Of a stretch of 43,097 nucleotides of DNA, positions 1 to 8,785 are shown piece by piece. The position numbers and the translations under genes are program-made. Numbering within the stretch: position 1 is the first letter of the stretch; each line of letters starts with the position of its first letter. Source of the DNA: Chloroflexota bacterium (GTDB lineage: Bacteria > Chloroflexota > Limnocylindria > Limnocylindrales > CSP1-4); contig JAICUI010000022.1 of NCBI GenBank assembly GCA_025935925.1, positions 1 to 43,097 of the forward strand. Reading direction: 5' to 3'. A model generated the notes under the pieces. That model saw nothing but the letters and a program-made list of their open reading frames with translations. It made no database searches and was not told where the DNA came from.

Positions 1-1
1 C

Positions 2-637
2 CTGAAGCAGGCGGGGCATCCGGAACCGAAGAGCCTCGCGGACCTGTACGCGCTGCCGGCGGACAAGGTGAGCTTCCTGACCGAGTCGCGCGACACGTTC
101 GGGCTCGGCCTGCTCAAGCTCGGCAAGTCGGCCGACCCGGCGTCGACCACGTCCGACGACCTCCAGGCCGTCCACGACGACATCAAGCCCCTCGTGGACC
201 AGGGCTTGATCTTCGCGGACAACTCGTACCTCAAGAACTTCGCGTCGAAGAAGACCTGGGCCGCCATGGTGTGGTCGGGCGACCTCGCATCGTCGGGCTC
301 CGAGGACGACGTGTTCGTCGTGCCGACCGAGGGCGTCATGATCTGGACCGACAACATGGTCATTCCGAAGGGGGCGACCAACAAGTACACGGCCGAGCTC
401 ATGATGAACTTCGTGTACGACCCGAAGATCGCGGCCGCGATCGAGGACTACGTGTACTACGTGTGCCCGGTGAAGGGCGCCGACGCCGAGATCAAGAAGC
501 TCGATCCGGGCGCGGAGTCCAACCCGCTGATCTTCCCGCCGGCCGACGTGCAGGCGAAGTTCCACAACTTCCAGTTCCTGCCCGAGGACCTCGAGGCGAC
601 GCTCGACGAGCTGTACCTCGACCTCAGCGGGAGCTGA
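2..637 (+). CDS. potD: Polyamine-type ABC transporter substrate-binding protein, C-terminal part (5' end outside window)
   Basis: The reading frame is open from base 2, so the start and signal peptide lie upstream; about 211 residues are visible. The sequence resembles the C-terminal half of PotD/PotF-type periplasmic polyamine-binding proteins. It has a segment with DVFVVPTEGVMIWTDNMVIP, followed by a helix-rich stretch with an ALMMNF-like motif, here ELMMNFVYDPK, and the usual end where the last lobe closes the ligand cleft. These proteins capture spermidine, putrescine or related amines outside the membrane and hand them to the permeases. Two PotB/PotC-like permease genes follow after 22 bp, and an aminotransferase comes next, which supports amine uptake and catabolism. 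The exact ligand cannot be read from this fragment. Confidence 0.85.
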   Translation: MKQAGHPEPKSLADLYALPADKVSFLTESRDTFGLGLLKLGKSADPASTTSDDLQAVHDDIKPLVDQGLIFADNSYLKNFASKKTWAAMVWSGDLASSGSEDDVFVVPTEGVMIWTDNMVIPKGATNKYTAELMMNFVYDPKIAAAIEDYVYYVCPVKGADAEIKKLDPGAESNPLIFPPADVQAKFHNFQFLPEDLEATLDELYLDLSGS

Positions 638-659
638 TCGGGGCCGGGACCTCCTCCGC

Positions 660-1553
660 ATGGCCGCCACCGCAACGATCGCCGTCCGCCCGCCCAGCCG
701 GCGGCGGCGGCTGCTCGCCCTCGCGCCGTATGCCCTGCTGATCCCGGGGCTGCTGTGGCTGCTCTACTTCTTCGTCTGGCCCGTGTTCCAGATGCTCCTG
801 ATGTCGCTGTCGAGCGGCACGCTGGACAGCGGGTTCCGGCTGACGTTCACGACGAAGCCGTATGTCGACGCCCTGACGAGGTTCCCGTCGCAATGGGGCA
901 ACTCGCTGCTGTACGCCGGGATCGCGACGCTGATCGACTTCCTGATCGGCTTCCCGGTCGCCTACACGATCGCGTTCCGCGGCGGCCGCTGGAAGAACCT
1001 GCTGCTGTTCCTGGTGATCGCGCCGTTCTTCACGAGCTTCCTGATCCGGACGATCAGCTGGCAGATCCTGCTCGGCGACGAAGGCCCGGTGCTCGCCTTC
1101 CTCAAGCACTCGCTGGGTGTCGTCCCGGTCGACTTCTCGGTGCTGTACAGCCCGATCGCCGTGATCGCGGGACTGACCTACAACTTTCTGCCGTTCATGA
1201 TCCTGCCGCTCTACGTCGCGCTCGAGAAGATCGACGGCCGGCTGCTCGAAGCGGCGGGTGACCTGTACGCGAACCCCTGGCAGACCTTCCGGCGTGTGAC
1301 CTTCCCGCTGTCGCTGCCCGGCGTGTTCGCGGGCACGATCCTGACGTTCATCCCGGCCATGGGCGACTACGTGAACGCCGAGCTCCTGGGCAGCCCCAAG
1401 ACCCGCATGATCGGCAACGTGATCCAGGGCCGCTTCCTCCAGACGAACGACTATCCGGTGGCGTCCGCGCTGTCGATCGTGCTGATGGTCGGGATCCTCG
1501 CCGCCGTCCTGATCTACGCGCGGCGCCTCGGGACCGAGGAGCTGACGGGCTGA
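660..1553 (+). CDS. potB: ABC transporter permease, PotB-like
   Basis: This 297-residue integral membrane protein has about six hydrophobic segments, beginning with one at roughly residues 22-48 after a short basic N-terminus. The EAA loop that contacts the ATPase is visible near residues 198-220 (EAAGDLYANPWQTFRRVTFP, then LPGV). The length is normal for PotB-type permeases. The stop codon overlaps the next ATG by one base (TGATG), so it is translationally coupled to the PotC-like partner. No clear Shine-Dalgarno precedes the ATG, which lies 22 bp after the binding-protein stop, so translation may rely on coupling. The ATPase subunit is not in the window and is presumably upstream. Polyamine specificity is inferred from family and partners. 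Confidence 0.88.
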   Translation: MAATATIAVRPPSRRRRLLALAPYALLIPGLLWLLYFFVWPVFQMLLMSLSSGTLDSGFRLTFTTKPYVDALTRFPSQWGNSLLYAGIATLIDFLIGFPVAYTIAFRGGRWKNLLLFLVIAPFFTSFLIRTISWQILLGDEGPVLAFLKHSLGVVPVDFSVLYSPIAVIAGLTYNFLPFMILPLYVALEKIDGRLLEAAGDLYANPWQTFRRVTFPLSLPGVFAGTILTFIPAMGDYVNAELLGSPKTRMIGNVIQGRFLQTNDYPVASALSIVLMVGILAAVLIYARRLGTEELTG

Positions 1554-2446
1554 TGGCGACCGCGACCGCGGAACAGGCGAGCCAGCGCCACGCGGCGCGC
1601 CGTGCGGCGCGCTCGGCCTCGCACTACGCCCTGCCCGTGTTCACCGCGCTCGCGATCGGCTACCTGCTGATCCCGATCGTCGTGATGATCATCTTCTCGT
1701 TCAACGACTACCAGGGGAAGTTCAACTTCGTCTGGCACGGGTTCACGCTCGCCGCGTGGGAGCAGCCGCTCGCCTGGCCCGGCCTCGCCGACGCGATCCG
1801 GACGAGCCTCGTGATCGCGGGCCTCGCGACGGTCGTGTCGACCATTCTCGGGACGATGATCGGGCTCGCGCTCACCCGCTACCACTTCCGCGGCCGCGGG
1901 GCGATCAACGGGCTCATCTTCCTGCCGCTCGCGGCGCCGGAGATCGTGCTCGGCGCCAGCCTGCTGACGCTGTTCATCAACGTCGGGCTCCGGTCCGGCC
2001 TGACGCCGCCCGGATTGACGCTCCTCCCGAAGGGGACCCTCGCGCTCGGCTTCAACACCGTGCTCATCGCCCACATCATGTTCTGCATCAGCTTCGTGGT
2101 CGTCACCGTGAAGGCGCGCCTGTCCGGCTTCGACCGGCATCTCGAGGAAGCCGCGATGGACCTCGGGGCGAACGAGTGGACGACGTTCTGGCGGGTGACC
2201 TTCCCGCTGATCCTGCCGGGCGTCCTGGCGGCCGCGGTGCTCGCGTTCTCGCTGTCGATCGACGACTTCGTGATCACGAACTTCGTGTCGGGCACCACGA
2301 ACACGTTCCCGATCTGGGTGTACGGGATCATCCGCAACGCGCTGCCGGCGCAGATCAACGTCATCGGCTCCATCGTGTTCCTGACGGCGGTTGGCCTCGT
2401 GGGGTTCACGACCCTGCGGTCCGGGCGTGCCGTGCGTCTCCGCTAG
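1553..2446 (+). CDS. potC: ABC transporter permease, PotC-like
   Basis: This second permease of 297 residues has a short basic N-terminus, a first membrane span at about residues 27-50 and the usual six-span arrangement. The EAA loop reads EAAMDLGANEWTTFWRVTFP followed by LILPGV, near residues 200-225. It pairs with the preceding PotB-like protein to form the membrane channel of a type I importer. The sequence DDFVITNFVSG after the EAA loop is typical of the PotC branch. It starts at the ATG overlapping the upstream TGA and is followed 13 bp later by the aminotransferase gene, so the four genes look like one transcription unit. Confidence 0.88.
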   Translation: MATATAEQASQRHAARRAARSASHYALPVFTALAIGYLLIPIVVMIIFSFNDYQGKFNFVWHGFTLAAWEQPLAWPGLADAIRTSLVIAGLATVVSTILGTMIGLALTRYHFRGRGAINGLIFLPLAAPEIVLGASLLTLFINVGLRSGLTPPGLTLLPKGTLALGFNTVLIAHIMFCISFVVVTVKARLSGFDRHLEEAAMDLGANEWTTFWRVTFPLILPGVLAAAVLAFSLSIDDFVITNFVSGTTNTFPIWVYGIIRNALPAQINVIGSIVFLTAVGLVGFTTLRSGRAVRLR

Positions 2447-2459
2447 GCAGGAGATCGAG

Positions 2460-3788
2460 ATGGTCGACACCGCCCCGGCGCCGGGCGCCGGCACCGACGC
2501 TCCCCTCCCCGATCGGTCCGTCGTCCCGGCGGTGTGGAGCCGGATCACGAACCTCGTCGTCGACCACGGGGAGGGATCGTGGCTGGTCACGCCCGACGGT
2601 CAGCGGTACCTCGACTACACGTCGGGCATCGGCGTCACGAACACGGGGCACGCGCATCCGCGCGTCGTCGCCGCGATCCAGGCGCAGGCCGCCAAGCTGC
2701 TCCACGGCCAGCAGAACATCGTCTACCACGAGCCCGGGCTGCGGCTGTACGAGCGGCTCGCGCACCTGCTGCCGGGCGGGCCGTGGTCCGCGTTCCTGTC
2801 CAACTCGGGCGCCGAGGCCGTCGAGGCGGCCGTGAAGCTGGCCCGGATCGCGACCGGCCGGCCGGCGATGATCGCGTTCCGCTACGGGTTCCACGGCCGC
2901 ACCGCCCAGGCGATGGCGCTGACCGCCGCCAAGGACGTGTACCGCGGCGCGTTCGAGCCGCTGCCCGGCTCCGTCTACCACGCCGCGTATCCGTACTGCT
3001 ACCGCGCGGCCGGCGGCGCGCACGACCCCTCGGCGTGCACGTGCGACTGGGAGGCGCAGCTCGACCTGCTGTTCCACCAGCTCGTCTATCCCGGCAAGGT
3101 GGCCGGGATCATCGTCGAGCCGGTGATCGGCGAAGGCGGCTACATCGTCCCGCCGCCCGGCTTCCTGCCGAGGCTGCGGGAGCTCACCCGGCAGCACGGC
3201 ATCCTGCTGATCGCCGACGAGGTGCAGACGGGCTTCGGCCGCACGGGTGAGCTGTTCGCCGTCCGCCACTGGGACGTGGAGCCCGACATCCTCGTCATGG
3301 CCAAGGGGATCGCGTCGGGGCTGCCGCTGTCCGGGATCCTGGCGCGCAGCGACCTGATGGCGAAGCTCGGCCCGGGGTCGCACGGCGGCACCTACGGCGG
3401 CAATGTCGTGGCGTGCGCCGCCGCCCTCGCGACGCTCGACGTGATCGAGGAGGAGGGCCTCGTCGCGAACGCGCGCGAGCGCGGCGCCCAGCTGCTGTCG
3501 GGCCTCCGCTCGATCGCCGCCTCGCACCGCGGCGTCGGCGACGTGCGGGGCCTCGGGCTGATGGTGGCAGTCGAGCTCGTCAGGCCCGGCGAGGGCGACG
3601 GCCGGGTCCCGGACCCCGATCTCACCAGGCGCATCCAGCAGGCGTGCTTCGACCGTGGGCTGCTCGTGCTCACCGCCGGGACCTACGTCAACGTGATCCG
3701 GATCATCCCGCCGCTGGTGACGACCCCCGACGAGGTGGACCGCGCGCTCCGGATCCTCGCCGAGGCGCTGAACGCGGCCGGCGCGTAG
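2460..3788 (+). CDS. Class III PLP-dependent aminotransferase (GABA/acetylornithine type)
   Basis: This 442-residue enzyme of fold type I transfers an amino group from an omega-amino acid or amine to a 2-oxoacid. The family signature for PLP binding is visible: a Gly/Ser-Gly-Ala-Glu stretch (SNSGAEAVEAAVKLAR), the cofactor-binding aspartate in LLIADEVQTGFGRTG, and the Schiff-base lysine in ILVMAKGIASGLPLS. The ATG at 2460 is chosen because AGGAG lies at 2449-2453; a longer reading from 2391 would overlap the permease. An insertion with several cysteines (YCYRAAGGAHDPSACTC, about residues 180-200) is shared with some 4-aminobutyrate aminotransferases. Placement after a polyamine-type importer suggests catabolism of putrescine or GABA. 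The substrate is inferred. Confidence 0.88.
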   Translation: MVDTAPAPGAGTDAPLPDRSVVPAVWSRITNLVVDHGEGSWLVTPDGQRYLDYTSGIGVTNTGHAHPRVVAAIQAQAAKLLHGQQNIVYHEPGLRLYERLAHLLPGGPWSAFLSNSGAEAVEAAVKLARIATGRPAMIAFRYGFHGRTAQAMALTAAKDVYRGAFEPLPGSVYHAAYPYCYRAAGGAHDPSACTCDWEAQLDLLFHQLVYPGKVAGIIVEPVIGEGGYIVPPPGFLPRLRELTRQHGILLIADEVQTGFGRTGELFAVRHWDVEPDILVMAKGIASGLPLSGILARSDLMAKLGPGSHGGTYGGNVVACAAALATLDVIEEEGLVANARERGAQLLSGLRSIAASHRGVGDVRGLGLMVAVELVRPGEGDGRVPDPDLTRRIQQACFDRGLLVLTAGTYVNVIRIIPPLVTTPDEVDRALRILAEALNAAGA

Positions 3789-3800
3789 CACCTTCGTCAC

Positions 3801-4574
3801 GTGATCGAGCCCAACCGGCTCACGGCGCCCGGCGAGACGGCGGCGCGCGCCCGGGTCGAGGCGGTGTTCGAGCGGCTCGATGCGCTGGGTCCCGACGTCT
3901 TCCTGCTGGTGACGCCGCGGCCGGACCTCGAGCGGCGCCCCGAACGGCTCGCGGAGCTCGAAGCGGTCGCCGCGCGCTTCGGCCGGACGCCGCTGCTCCG
4001 CGAGGCGGGCCGCCGGGTCCGCGACGGCCTGCTGAGCCGGCCGGCCACGCGGAACGTGCCGATCGGCTACGGGCAGGCGCTGTTCTCGAGCGGGTCGCTG
4101 GAGGACCAGGTGGCACGCGAGATCGCGATCGAGGACGCGGTCGCCGTCGCGGTGGTCGAAGACGTGCTGGATCCCGAGGTCGCGGCGGCGCTCGCGTGGC
4201 CGGGCCGGCAGATGCTCGGCCTGCCCGCGCGGTCCGATGACGCCGAGCGATTCGGCGGCGCGGGCGGAGGACGCACCGGCGACCCGGACAAGGATGCGGA
4301 CCGCCTCGGTGGGAACGGACCGGACGAAGGGGCGCCGGACGACGACGCGGTCGATGGACTCGCGCCGGACGAAGCCGCGTCGGACGGCGACGCGGATGCC
4401 GCAGCCGAGGCGGCGGCGAGGCGCGAGGCGCTGCGCCAGCGACGCGCGGTCCTGTTCGTCGGCATCGCCGCGATCGCAATGCCCATCGCCTACGTGAACG
4501 GCATGGGTCTCGCGGGGCTCGCGCTGATCGCGGGAGCAGCCGCGGCCATCGCGTGGCTGTTCGCCGACGCGTGA
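3801..4574 (+). CDS. Hypothetical protein with acidic linker and C-terminal membrane hairpin
   Basis: This 257-residue protein starts at a GTG 12 bp after the aminotransferase stop. I do not recognise the family. The N-terminal 140 residues are charged and probably folded (RARVEAVFERLDALGPDVFL onwards). Next comes a long Asp/Gly-rich, low-complexity acidic linker at about residues 145-200, and then a basic stretch (RREALRQRRA). Two hydrophobic segments end the protein at about 211-228 and 231-253, so it should be held in the membrane by its C-terminus. It may be co-transcribed with the transport genes, but nothing in the sequence ties it to their function. Confidence 0.6.
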   Translation: MIEPNRLTAPGETAARARVEAVFERLDALGPDVFLLVTPRPDLERRPERLAELEAVAARFGRTPLLREAGRRVRDGLLSRPATRNVPIGYGQALFSSGSLEDQVAREIAIEDAVAVAVVEDVLDPEVAAALAWPGRQMLGLPARSDDAERFGGAGGGRTGDPDKDADRLGGNGPDEGAPDDDAVDGLAPDEAASDGDADAAAEAAARREALRQRRAVLFVGIAAIAMPIAYVNGMGLAGLALIAGAAAAIAWLFADA

Positions 4575-4587
4575 CCGCGGCCGGCGG

Positions 4588-4791
4588 CTACTTGCCGAGG
4601 ACCTTGTCGGCCTTGGCGTCGATCTTCTTCTCGTCCGCCTTGGACAGGTTCCCGGCCTTCGCCTGCTGGGACGCGCGCGCCTTCGCGTTGCGGGCGTGCG
4701 ACTTGTCGGGCATCGGGTACTTGCGCTCGTCCGGGAGTCCGAACTCGGATCCCTTGAGCTTGTCGCGGTCGTCCTCGTCGAGGGTCGGCAT
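4588..4791 (-). CDS. Small DUF6582-like protein
   Basis: This is a 67-residue charged soluble protein. The segment LPDERKYPMPDKSHARNAKA, followed by a lysine-rich tail, resembles the short conserved module called DUF6582, which has a core of F-x-P-x-x-R-K-Y-P-x-x-D-x-x-H-A-R-N-A. I recall this module from small actinobacterial and phage-associated proteins and from ends of larger ones; its function is unknown. The start at 4791 is supported by GGAGG at 4799-4803, seven bases upstream. It converges on the preceding plus-strand gene with a 13-bp gap. The assignment rests on motif memory. Confidence 0.65.
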   Translation of the reverse strand: MPTLDEDDRDKLKGSEFGLPDERKYPMPDKSHARNAKARASQQAKAGNLSKADEKKIDAKADKVLGK

Positions 4792-4962
4792 GGGGTGGCC
4801 TCCTCAGTGCGCGGTGCCGGGCAGGATCCCGGCGCGTTTCCTCCACCGTCGTGCCCTCCGGACAAGCGCCGCGCCGCACGGGCCCGTGCGCTGACTAACG
4901 CGCGTCTCGCAGTGACCGCGTCCGAACGGGAACCCGGCGACGGCCTGACGCGTACCTGCGGC

Positions 4963-6015
4963 ATGGAACCGTCGCATCCGCGCCGCGGCGTCTCGCCCAA
5001 CCACCGGGCATCCGGCATCGCCCTCCCGGCGTGGGTCGCGGTCGCCGCAGCGGTCGCGCTCGCGGCCGTCCTCCCGTCGGTGGGCTTCGCGGCATCGCCG
5101 TCGGCGCCACCGGTCGACCCGTTCCCCACTGTCGAGACCAGGCTCGATGGGCCCGTCGCCGATCCCGCCGTCACACCGCCGGACGCGAGGAACGTGCTGG
5201 TCGCCGCGACGCTGTGGGACGTCCGCAACCAGCGCCTCTTCGCGATCAACGGCCTCGTCATGAAGCTCTACCCCGCGAGCGGGAAGGCCAAGCCGACGAC
5301 CGCCACCACGACCAGCGACTGGCCGGGCCACCTGACCGCCATCCTCCCGATCCCCAAAGGCGGCGCCGGCAGGGTCGAGATCGTGACCGAGGGCAACGTG
5401 TGCACGCACGGCGCGTGCCACGCCGAGGACATCCCCCTGCGGATCGCCGGCACGGGACCGCCACCCGACGCGCCGCTGTCCGCGCTCATCCGCGCCGAGC
5501 TCGTGCCGGCCGGGCGGAACGCCGTCGCCGGCGCGCCGGCCCGGGTCTCCGTCCACCTGGCGCCGATCGGGCTGTGGTCGAGCGACGAGCTGAAGCTGCC
5601 GCCGTCGATCGTCCTCGTCGCGTCGCTCCCCGGCGTGCCGGACCTCGCGCGCGCGGAGCTCGCCCTCAGCGATCCGAACGGCATCTACACGGGGTCGCTC
5701 GTGGTTCCACGGCCCGGCGAGGTCACGCTCCGCGCGGGGCTGCCGACCGCCGGTGGCGTCATCCAACCGATCGAGGGTGACCTCGGCACGCTCCTCGTCG
5801 GCGGCACGGCGGTCGCCGGGTCGAGCGCCCGACCAGCGCCGTCGCCCGGCACGGCCGAACCCCCGGCGCCGCCCTCAGGTTCCGAGGACGCCGGCCCGCC
5901 GTGGGTCGTGATCGGCGCGATCGTCGTGCTCGTGCTCGGGCTCGCGCTCTTCCTGGGCGACCCCTTGACGCGTCGCTTCCGCGGCCGCCCAGGACGCGAC
6001 CGGGACGCGCGTTGA
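4963..6015 (+). CDS. Exported, C-terminally anchored protein of unknown function
   Basis: This 350-residue protein starts at the ATG at 4963, chosen because a hydrophobic segment (about residues 23-43, ending in GFAASPSA) then sits where a signal peptide should. The middle part has two beta-rich regions: one at about 65-165 containing two cysteines (NVCTHGACHAED), and one at about 170-280 that reads like an Ig-like or carbohydrate-binding-type fold. A Pro/Ser/Ala linker (about 288-315) leads to a transmembrane helix (VVIGAIVVLVLGLALFL) and a basic cytoplasmic tail. The expected topology is extracellular with a C-terminal anchor. No catalytic motif is visible, and a surface or copper-type binding role would be speculation. 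Confidence 0.65.
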   Translation: MEPSHPRRGVSPNHRASGIALPAWVAVAAAVALAAVLPSVGFAASPSAPPVDPFPTVETRLDGPVADPAVTPPDARNVLVAATLWDVRNQRLFAINGLVMKLYPASGKAKPTTATTTSDWPGHLTAILPIPKGGAGRVEIVTEGNVCTHGACHAEDIPLRIAGTGPPPDAPLSALIRAELVPAGRNAVAGAPARVSVHLAPIGLWSSDELKLPPSIVLVASLPGVPDLARAELALSDPNGIYTGSLVVPRPGEVTLRAGLPTAGGVIQPIEGDLGTLLVGGTAVAGSSARPAPSPGTAEPPAPPSGSEDAGPPWVVIGAIVVLVLGLALFLGDPLTRRFRGRPGRDRDAR

Positions 6016-6046
6016 CGCACAGCCCGCGCGGACGGGCGTGGATCGG

Positions 6047-6892
6047 TTACGCGTCGGCCTCGCGGAGCCGTCGAAGCAGCGTGTCGTGGAGGTGGCCGTT
6101 CGACGCGACCGACGAGCCTCCATCGATCCGCCGCTCGCCATGGACGTCCGTGAGCCGGCCGCCGGCCTCCTCGAGGATCACGAGGGGCGCCGCGAGATCC
6201 CACGGGTGCATCCCGGTCTCCATCATCGCCTCCGCCGCGCCCTCGGCGACGAGCGCGTAGCCCCAGAAGTCGCCGAAGCCGCGGTCGCGCCACGCGTCGG
6301 CGACCAGCGACGGAAACCCCGGGAGGATCCCCGACTCCACGTTGTCGCGGTACGAGCCGTACACGAGCTGCGCATCCCCGACCGCGCCCACCTCGGAGAC
6401 CCGGATCCGGCGCGCCTCGCCATCCGCCCCGCGTCGCCACGCGCCGCCCCCGCGCAGCGCCCACCAGCGCTCGTCGAGCGCCGGGGCGGACATCACGCCG
6501 ACCTGGAGCTCGCCGTCGCGCTCCACGCCGATCAGCGTCGCGAACACCGGCACGCCGCGGATGAAGTTGTGGGTGCCGTCGATCGGGTCGAGGAACCAGC
6601 GCGTCGCGGCGTCACCGTCCTCGGTGCCGTACTCCTCGCCGACCAGGCCGTGCTCGGGGTACGCGGCCCGGATCCGCGCCCGCAGCTCCCGCTCGATCCC
6701 CCGGTCCGCCACGGTCACGAACGTGCGGTCGGGCTTCCGCTCGAGCACGAGATCGCGCCGGAAGTGGTCGAGCGCGATCGCGTCGGCGACGTCGCACGCC
6801 TCGAGCGCGAGGGCGAGCCAGGCGCGGAGCTCCGCCTCGGGCGCGCGGGCACGCGCTGCGGACACGTCGGCGGGGAACGTGGGGTCGGTCAT
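6047..6892 (-). CDS. Inositol-monophosphatase-family phosphatase (possibly histidinol-phosphatase)
   Basis: This 281-residue metal-dependent sugar- or alcohol-phosphate phosphatase has all core motifs of the family. GEEYG supplies the first metal-binding glutamate, WFLDPIDGTHNFIRG is the D-P-I-D-G-T loop, and MHPWDLAAPLVILEEAGG is the W-D-x-A-A motif near the C-terminus. The DPIDGTHNF form and the length fit both inositol monophosphatases and HisN-type histidinol-phosphatases, and I cannot separate these without a tree. I chose the start at 6892 because the N-terminus then matches the family length; a longer frame reaching 7402 is antisense to the metallophosphoesterase gene. It lies 47 bp downstream of that gene on the same strand. 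Confidence 0.88.
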   Translation of the reverse strand: MTDPTFPADVSAARARAPEAELRAWLALALEACDVADAIALDHFRRDLVLERKPDRTFVTVADRGIERELRARIRAAYPEHGLVGEEYGTEDGDAATRWFLDPIDGTHNFIRGVPVFATLIGVERDGELQVGVMSAPALDERWWALRGGGAWRRGADGEARRIRVSEVGAVGDAQLVYGSYRDNVESGILPGFPSLVADAWRDRGFGDFWGYALVAEGAAEAMMETGMHPWDLAAPLVILEEAGGRLTDVHGERRIDGGSSVASNGHLHDTLLRRLREADA

Positions 6893-6939
6893 CCGGCCAT
6901 GATGCCGTCCCCGGGACCGGCGGCGCGGCGCCCGGCCGG

Positions 6940-8070
6940 TCAGTGGCAGGCGCCCGACGCGACGTCCGAGAACGAGCCGTCGGTCGACGCGAAGCGCGAC
7001 GACCAGCCATCGGCCGTGAGCGTGAGGCTGATCACCCCGTAGGCCGACGCCGAGCGCGCGACGCTGTTCGCGCGGGTCCCCTCGAAGGGCCGCAGCGCGG
7101 CGCCGCCCGTCCCGACCACCATCTCCGTGATGCCGCGCCCGGGATCCGCGATGCCGTCCGGGGCCTGCGGCGCGAACCGCTCGTAGTCGTGATCGTGGCC
7201 GTTGAGCACGAGATCGGCGCCCGCGGCGGACAGCGCGTCCCAGAACGCGGCGACCGCCGCGTCGTTGCCGTGGAAGCCGCTGCTGAACCGAGGCTGGTGC
7301 CACAGCGCGAGCGTGCACCGGGCGCCGCTCGCGGCGAGGTCCGCCCGCAGCCACGCGACCTGCGGCGAGCCGGCCGCGCAGCCCCCCGGCGCACGGTCGC
7401 ACGTCGCGTCGAGGACGACGACGTGCCAGCCGCCGAGATCACGGGAGTACCACGTCTGCCCGTCCGGCGCCGCGGCCGACCCGAAGTACGCGAGGTACCC
7501 CGCGGCGTCGGCCGTCTCGTATTCGTGGTTGCCGGGGACGGGCAACGCGATCCGGTCCTTGAACCGGCCCCAGGACGACCCGAAGCAGTCGCGGAACTGC
7601 GGCTCGGTGCCCTGGTCGTAGGCGTTGTCGCCGAGCGTGAAGATACTGCCCGGCATCGACTCGACGAGCGCGGCCGTGTCCTCGTCGTGCGAGCTGCCGC
7701 AGACGCCGATGTCACCCGCACCCACGAGCGTCACCGCCGACGCGGCGGCCGACGATCCTGCCGGGGCCGGCGAGGCGGACGCAGCCGGGAACGCCGACGA
7801 ACCTCGCGGGGCCGGAGAGGCGGACGTGCTCGGCGAAGCTGCCGATCCCGACGTCCCTGGCGAGGCGGCCGAGCCCGGCGGCGACGAGGACGCGCGTGCG
7901 TCGGGCGGCCGGCTCCCCGCGGCTGCCGATATGCCGTCACTCGTGCTCGTCGCCAAGCCAGCCGTCGCCGACACGCCCGGCGACACCCGTGCCCCACCGA
8001 GGAACACCGCGACCCCGACCACGACGACCGCGACGGCGATCACCGCCAACCCGCCCGCCAGCGTGCGCAT
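6940..8070 (-). CDS. Exported metallophosphoesterase (purple acid phosphatase-like)
   Basis: This 376-residue protein has an N-terminal hydrophobic segment (residues 5-25, signal anchor or signal peptide) and then a low-complexity Ser/Ala/Pro/Gly linker to about residue 112 with recurring SASPAP and GSSA units. The calcineurin-like catalytic domain follows. Its metal ligands are visible in order: GAGDIG, LGDNAYDQG, PGNHEYE, LWHQPRFSS and NGHDHDYERF. The last is typical of the purple acid phosphatase branch. It should act outside the membrane on phosphomonoesters or diesters. Paired cysteines in the catalytic domain would be consistent with an exported protein. The gene probably shares a transcript with the downstream phosphatase at 6047-6892. 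Confidence 0.88.
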   Translation of the reverse strand: MRTLAGGLAVIAVAVVVVGVAVFLGGARVSPGVSATAGLATSTSDGISAAAGSRPPDARASSSPPGSAASPGTSGSAASPSTSASPAPRGSSAFPAASASPAPAGSSAAASAVTLVGAGDIGVCGSSHDEDTAALVESMPGSIFTLGDNAYDQGTEPQFRDCFGSSWGRFKDRIALPVPGNHEYETADAAGYLAYFGSAAAPDGQTWYSRDLGGWHVVVLDATCDRAPGGCAAGSPQVAWLRADLAASGARCTLALWHQPRFSSGFHGNDAAVAAFWDALSAAGADLVLNGHDHDYERFAPQAPDGIADPGRGITEMVVGTGGAALRPFEGTRANSVARSASAYGVISLTLTADGWSSRFASTDGSFSDVASGACH

Positions 8071-8170
8071 TCGACGAGCCTAGCCCGACCTGCCGGGACG
8101 AGCGGAGCCGGCTGCCGCTCCGCCCGCGAGCAACAACGCGCCCGCCGGCCGACGCCGCGTCCGCCGCTCG

Positions 8171-8767
8171 CTAGGCGAGCGGCTCGAACGCCTCCGGGTA
8201 GCGGACCGTACCGCGCAGCTCGTCGGCCCAGGCCGGCAGCAGGCGCGCCATCCAGGCGGCGTCGGGCCACAGCTCGGTCGGCGGCGCGAGCCCGGCGTCC
8301 CGCGCCGACGCGAACCCGAACCGCGGGTAGTACGAGGGGTGGCCCAGGAGCACGAGCGCCGGGACCCCGCGAGCGACGGCAAGGCTCGCGGCCACGTGCA
8401 GCAGCGCCGAGCCGACGCCCCGCCGCTGGACCTCGGGGACGACCGCGACCGGGCCGATCGCCAGCACCGTCGCGACCTCGTCGCCCCGATCGTCGACGAC
8501 GGGACACGGCGAGAGCAGCAGGTGGCCGACGATCAGCCCGTCGATGCCGCTGCCCGGCGCGCCGACGGCGACGAGCGAGTACCAGCCGTCCGGCGCCTCC
8601 GACCGGATGCGGTCGACGATGTCGGCCTCGTACGGACCCGGGAACGCGGCGAGCTCCACGGCGCGCACCCACGGCTCGTCGCCCGGCGCCTCGAGCCGGA
8701 CGTTGACCCCGACGGCGAGCGACGACGGATCGCGAGCCGGGATCGCGTTCCCGCCGCGCTCGGTCAC
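8171..8767 (-). CDS. GNAT-family N-acetyltransferase, YhbS-like
   Basis: This 198-residue GNAT protein has the acetyl-CoA-binding pyrophosphate loop as VVPEVQRRGVGSALL (Q/R-x-x-G-x-G/A form, about residues 108-122), preceded by the beta-4 strand LAIGPVAV. The C-terminal part, with LVLLGHPSYYPRFGF, matches the YhbS branch, in which a G-x-P-x-Y-Y-x-R-F-G-F motif is conserved. The substrate is unknown. The first 18 residues are not typical, so a start at an internal GTG near residue 19 (VNVRLEAPGDE) is possible. It lies 18 bp downstream of the aldolase gene on the same strand. Confidence 0.85.
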   Translation of the reverse strand: MTERGGNAIPARDPSSLAVGVNVRLEAPGDEPWVRAVELAAFPGPYEADIVDRIRSEAPDGWYSLVAVGAPGSGIDGLIVGHLLLSPCPVVDDRGDEVATVLAIGPVAVVPEVQRRGVGSALLHVAASLAVARGVPALVLLGHPSYYPRFGFASARDAGLAPPTELWPDAAWMARLLPAWADELRGTVRYPEAFEPLA

Positions 8768-8785
8768 GACGTCAGCGCGCCCGCG

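Noticed and set aside
2391-2459. Earlier start of the aminotransferase gene
   Set aside because: It would overlap the permease by 56 bp, and the ATG at 2460 has a good ribosome site at 2449-2453.
2406-5261. Minus-strand open frame of 951 codons across the aminotransferase region
   Set aside because: It lies antisense to well-supported plus-strand genes, is composed of Arg/Ala/Gly/Asp-rich shadow sequence and crosses gene boundaries; typical of G+C-rich DNA.
6893-7402. N-terminal extension of the inositol-monophosphatase-family gene
   Set aside because: The frame is open to 7402, but this part overlaps the metallophosphoesterase gene in another frame and adds only low-complexity sequence; the start at 6892 gives family length.
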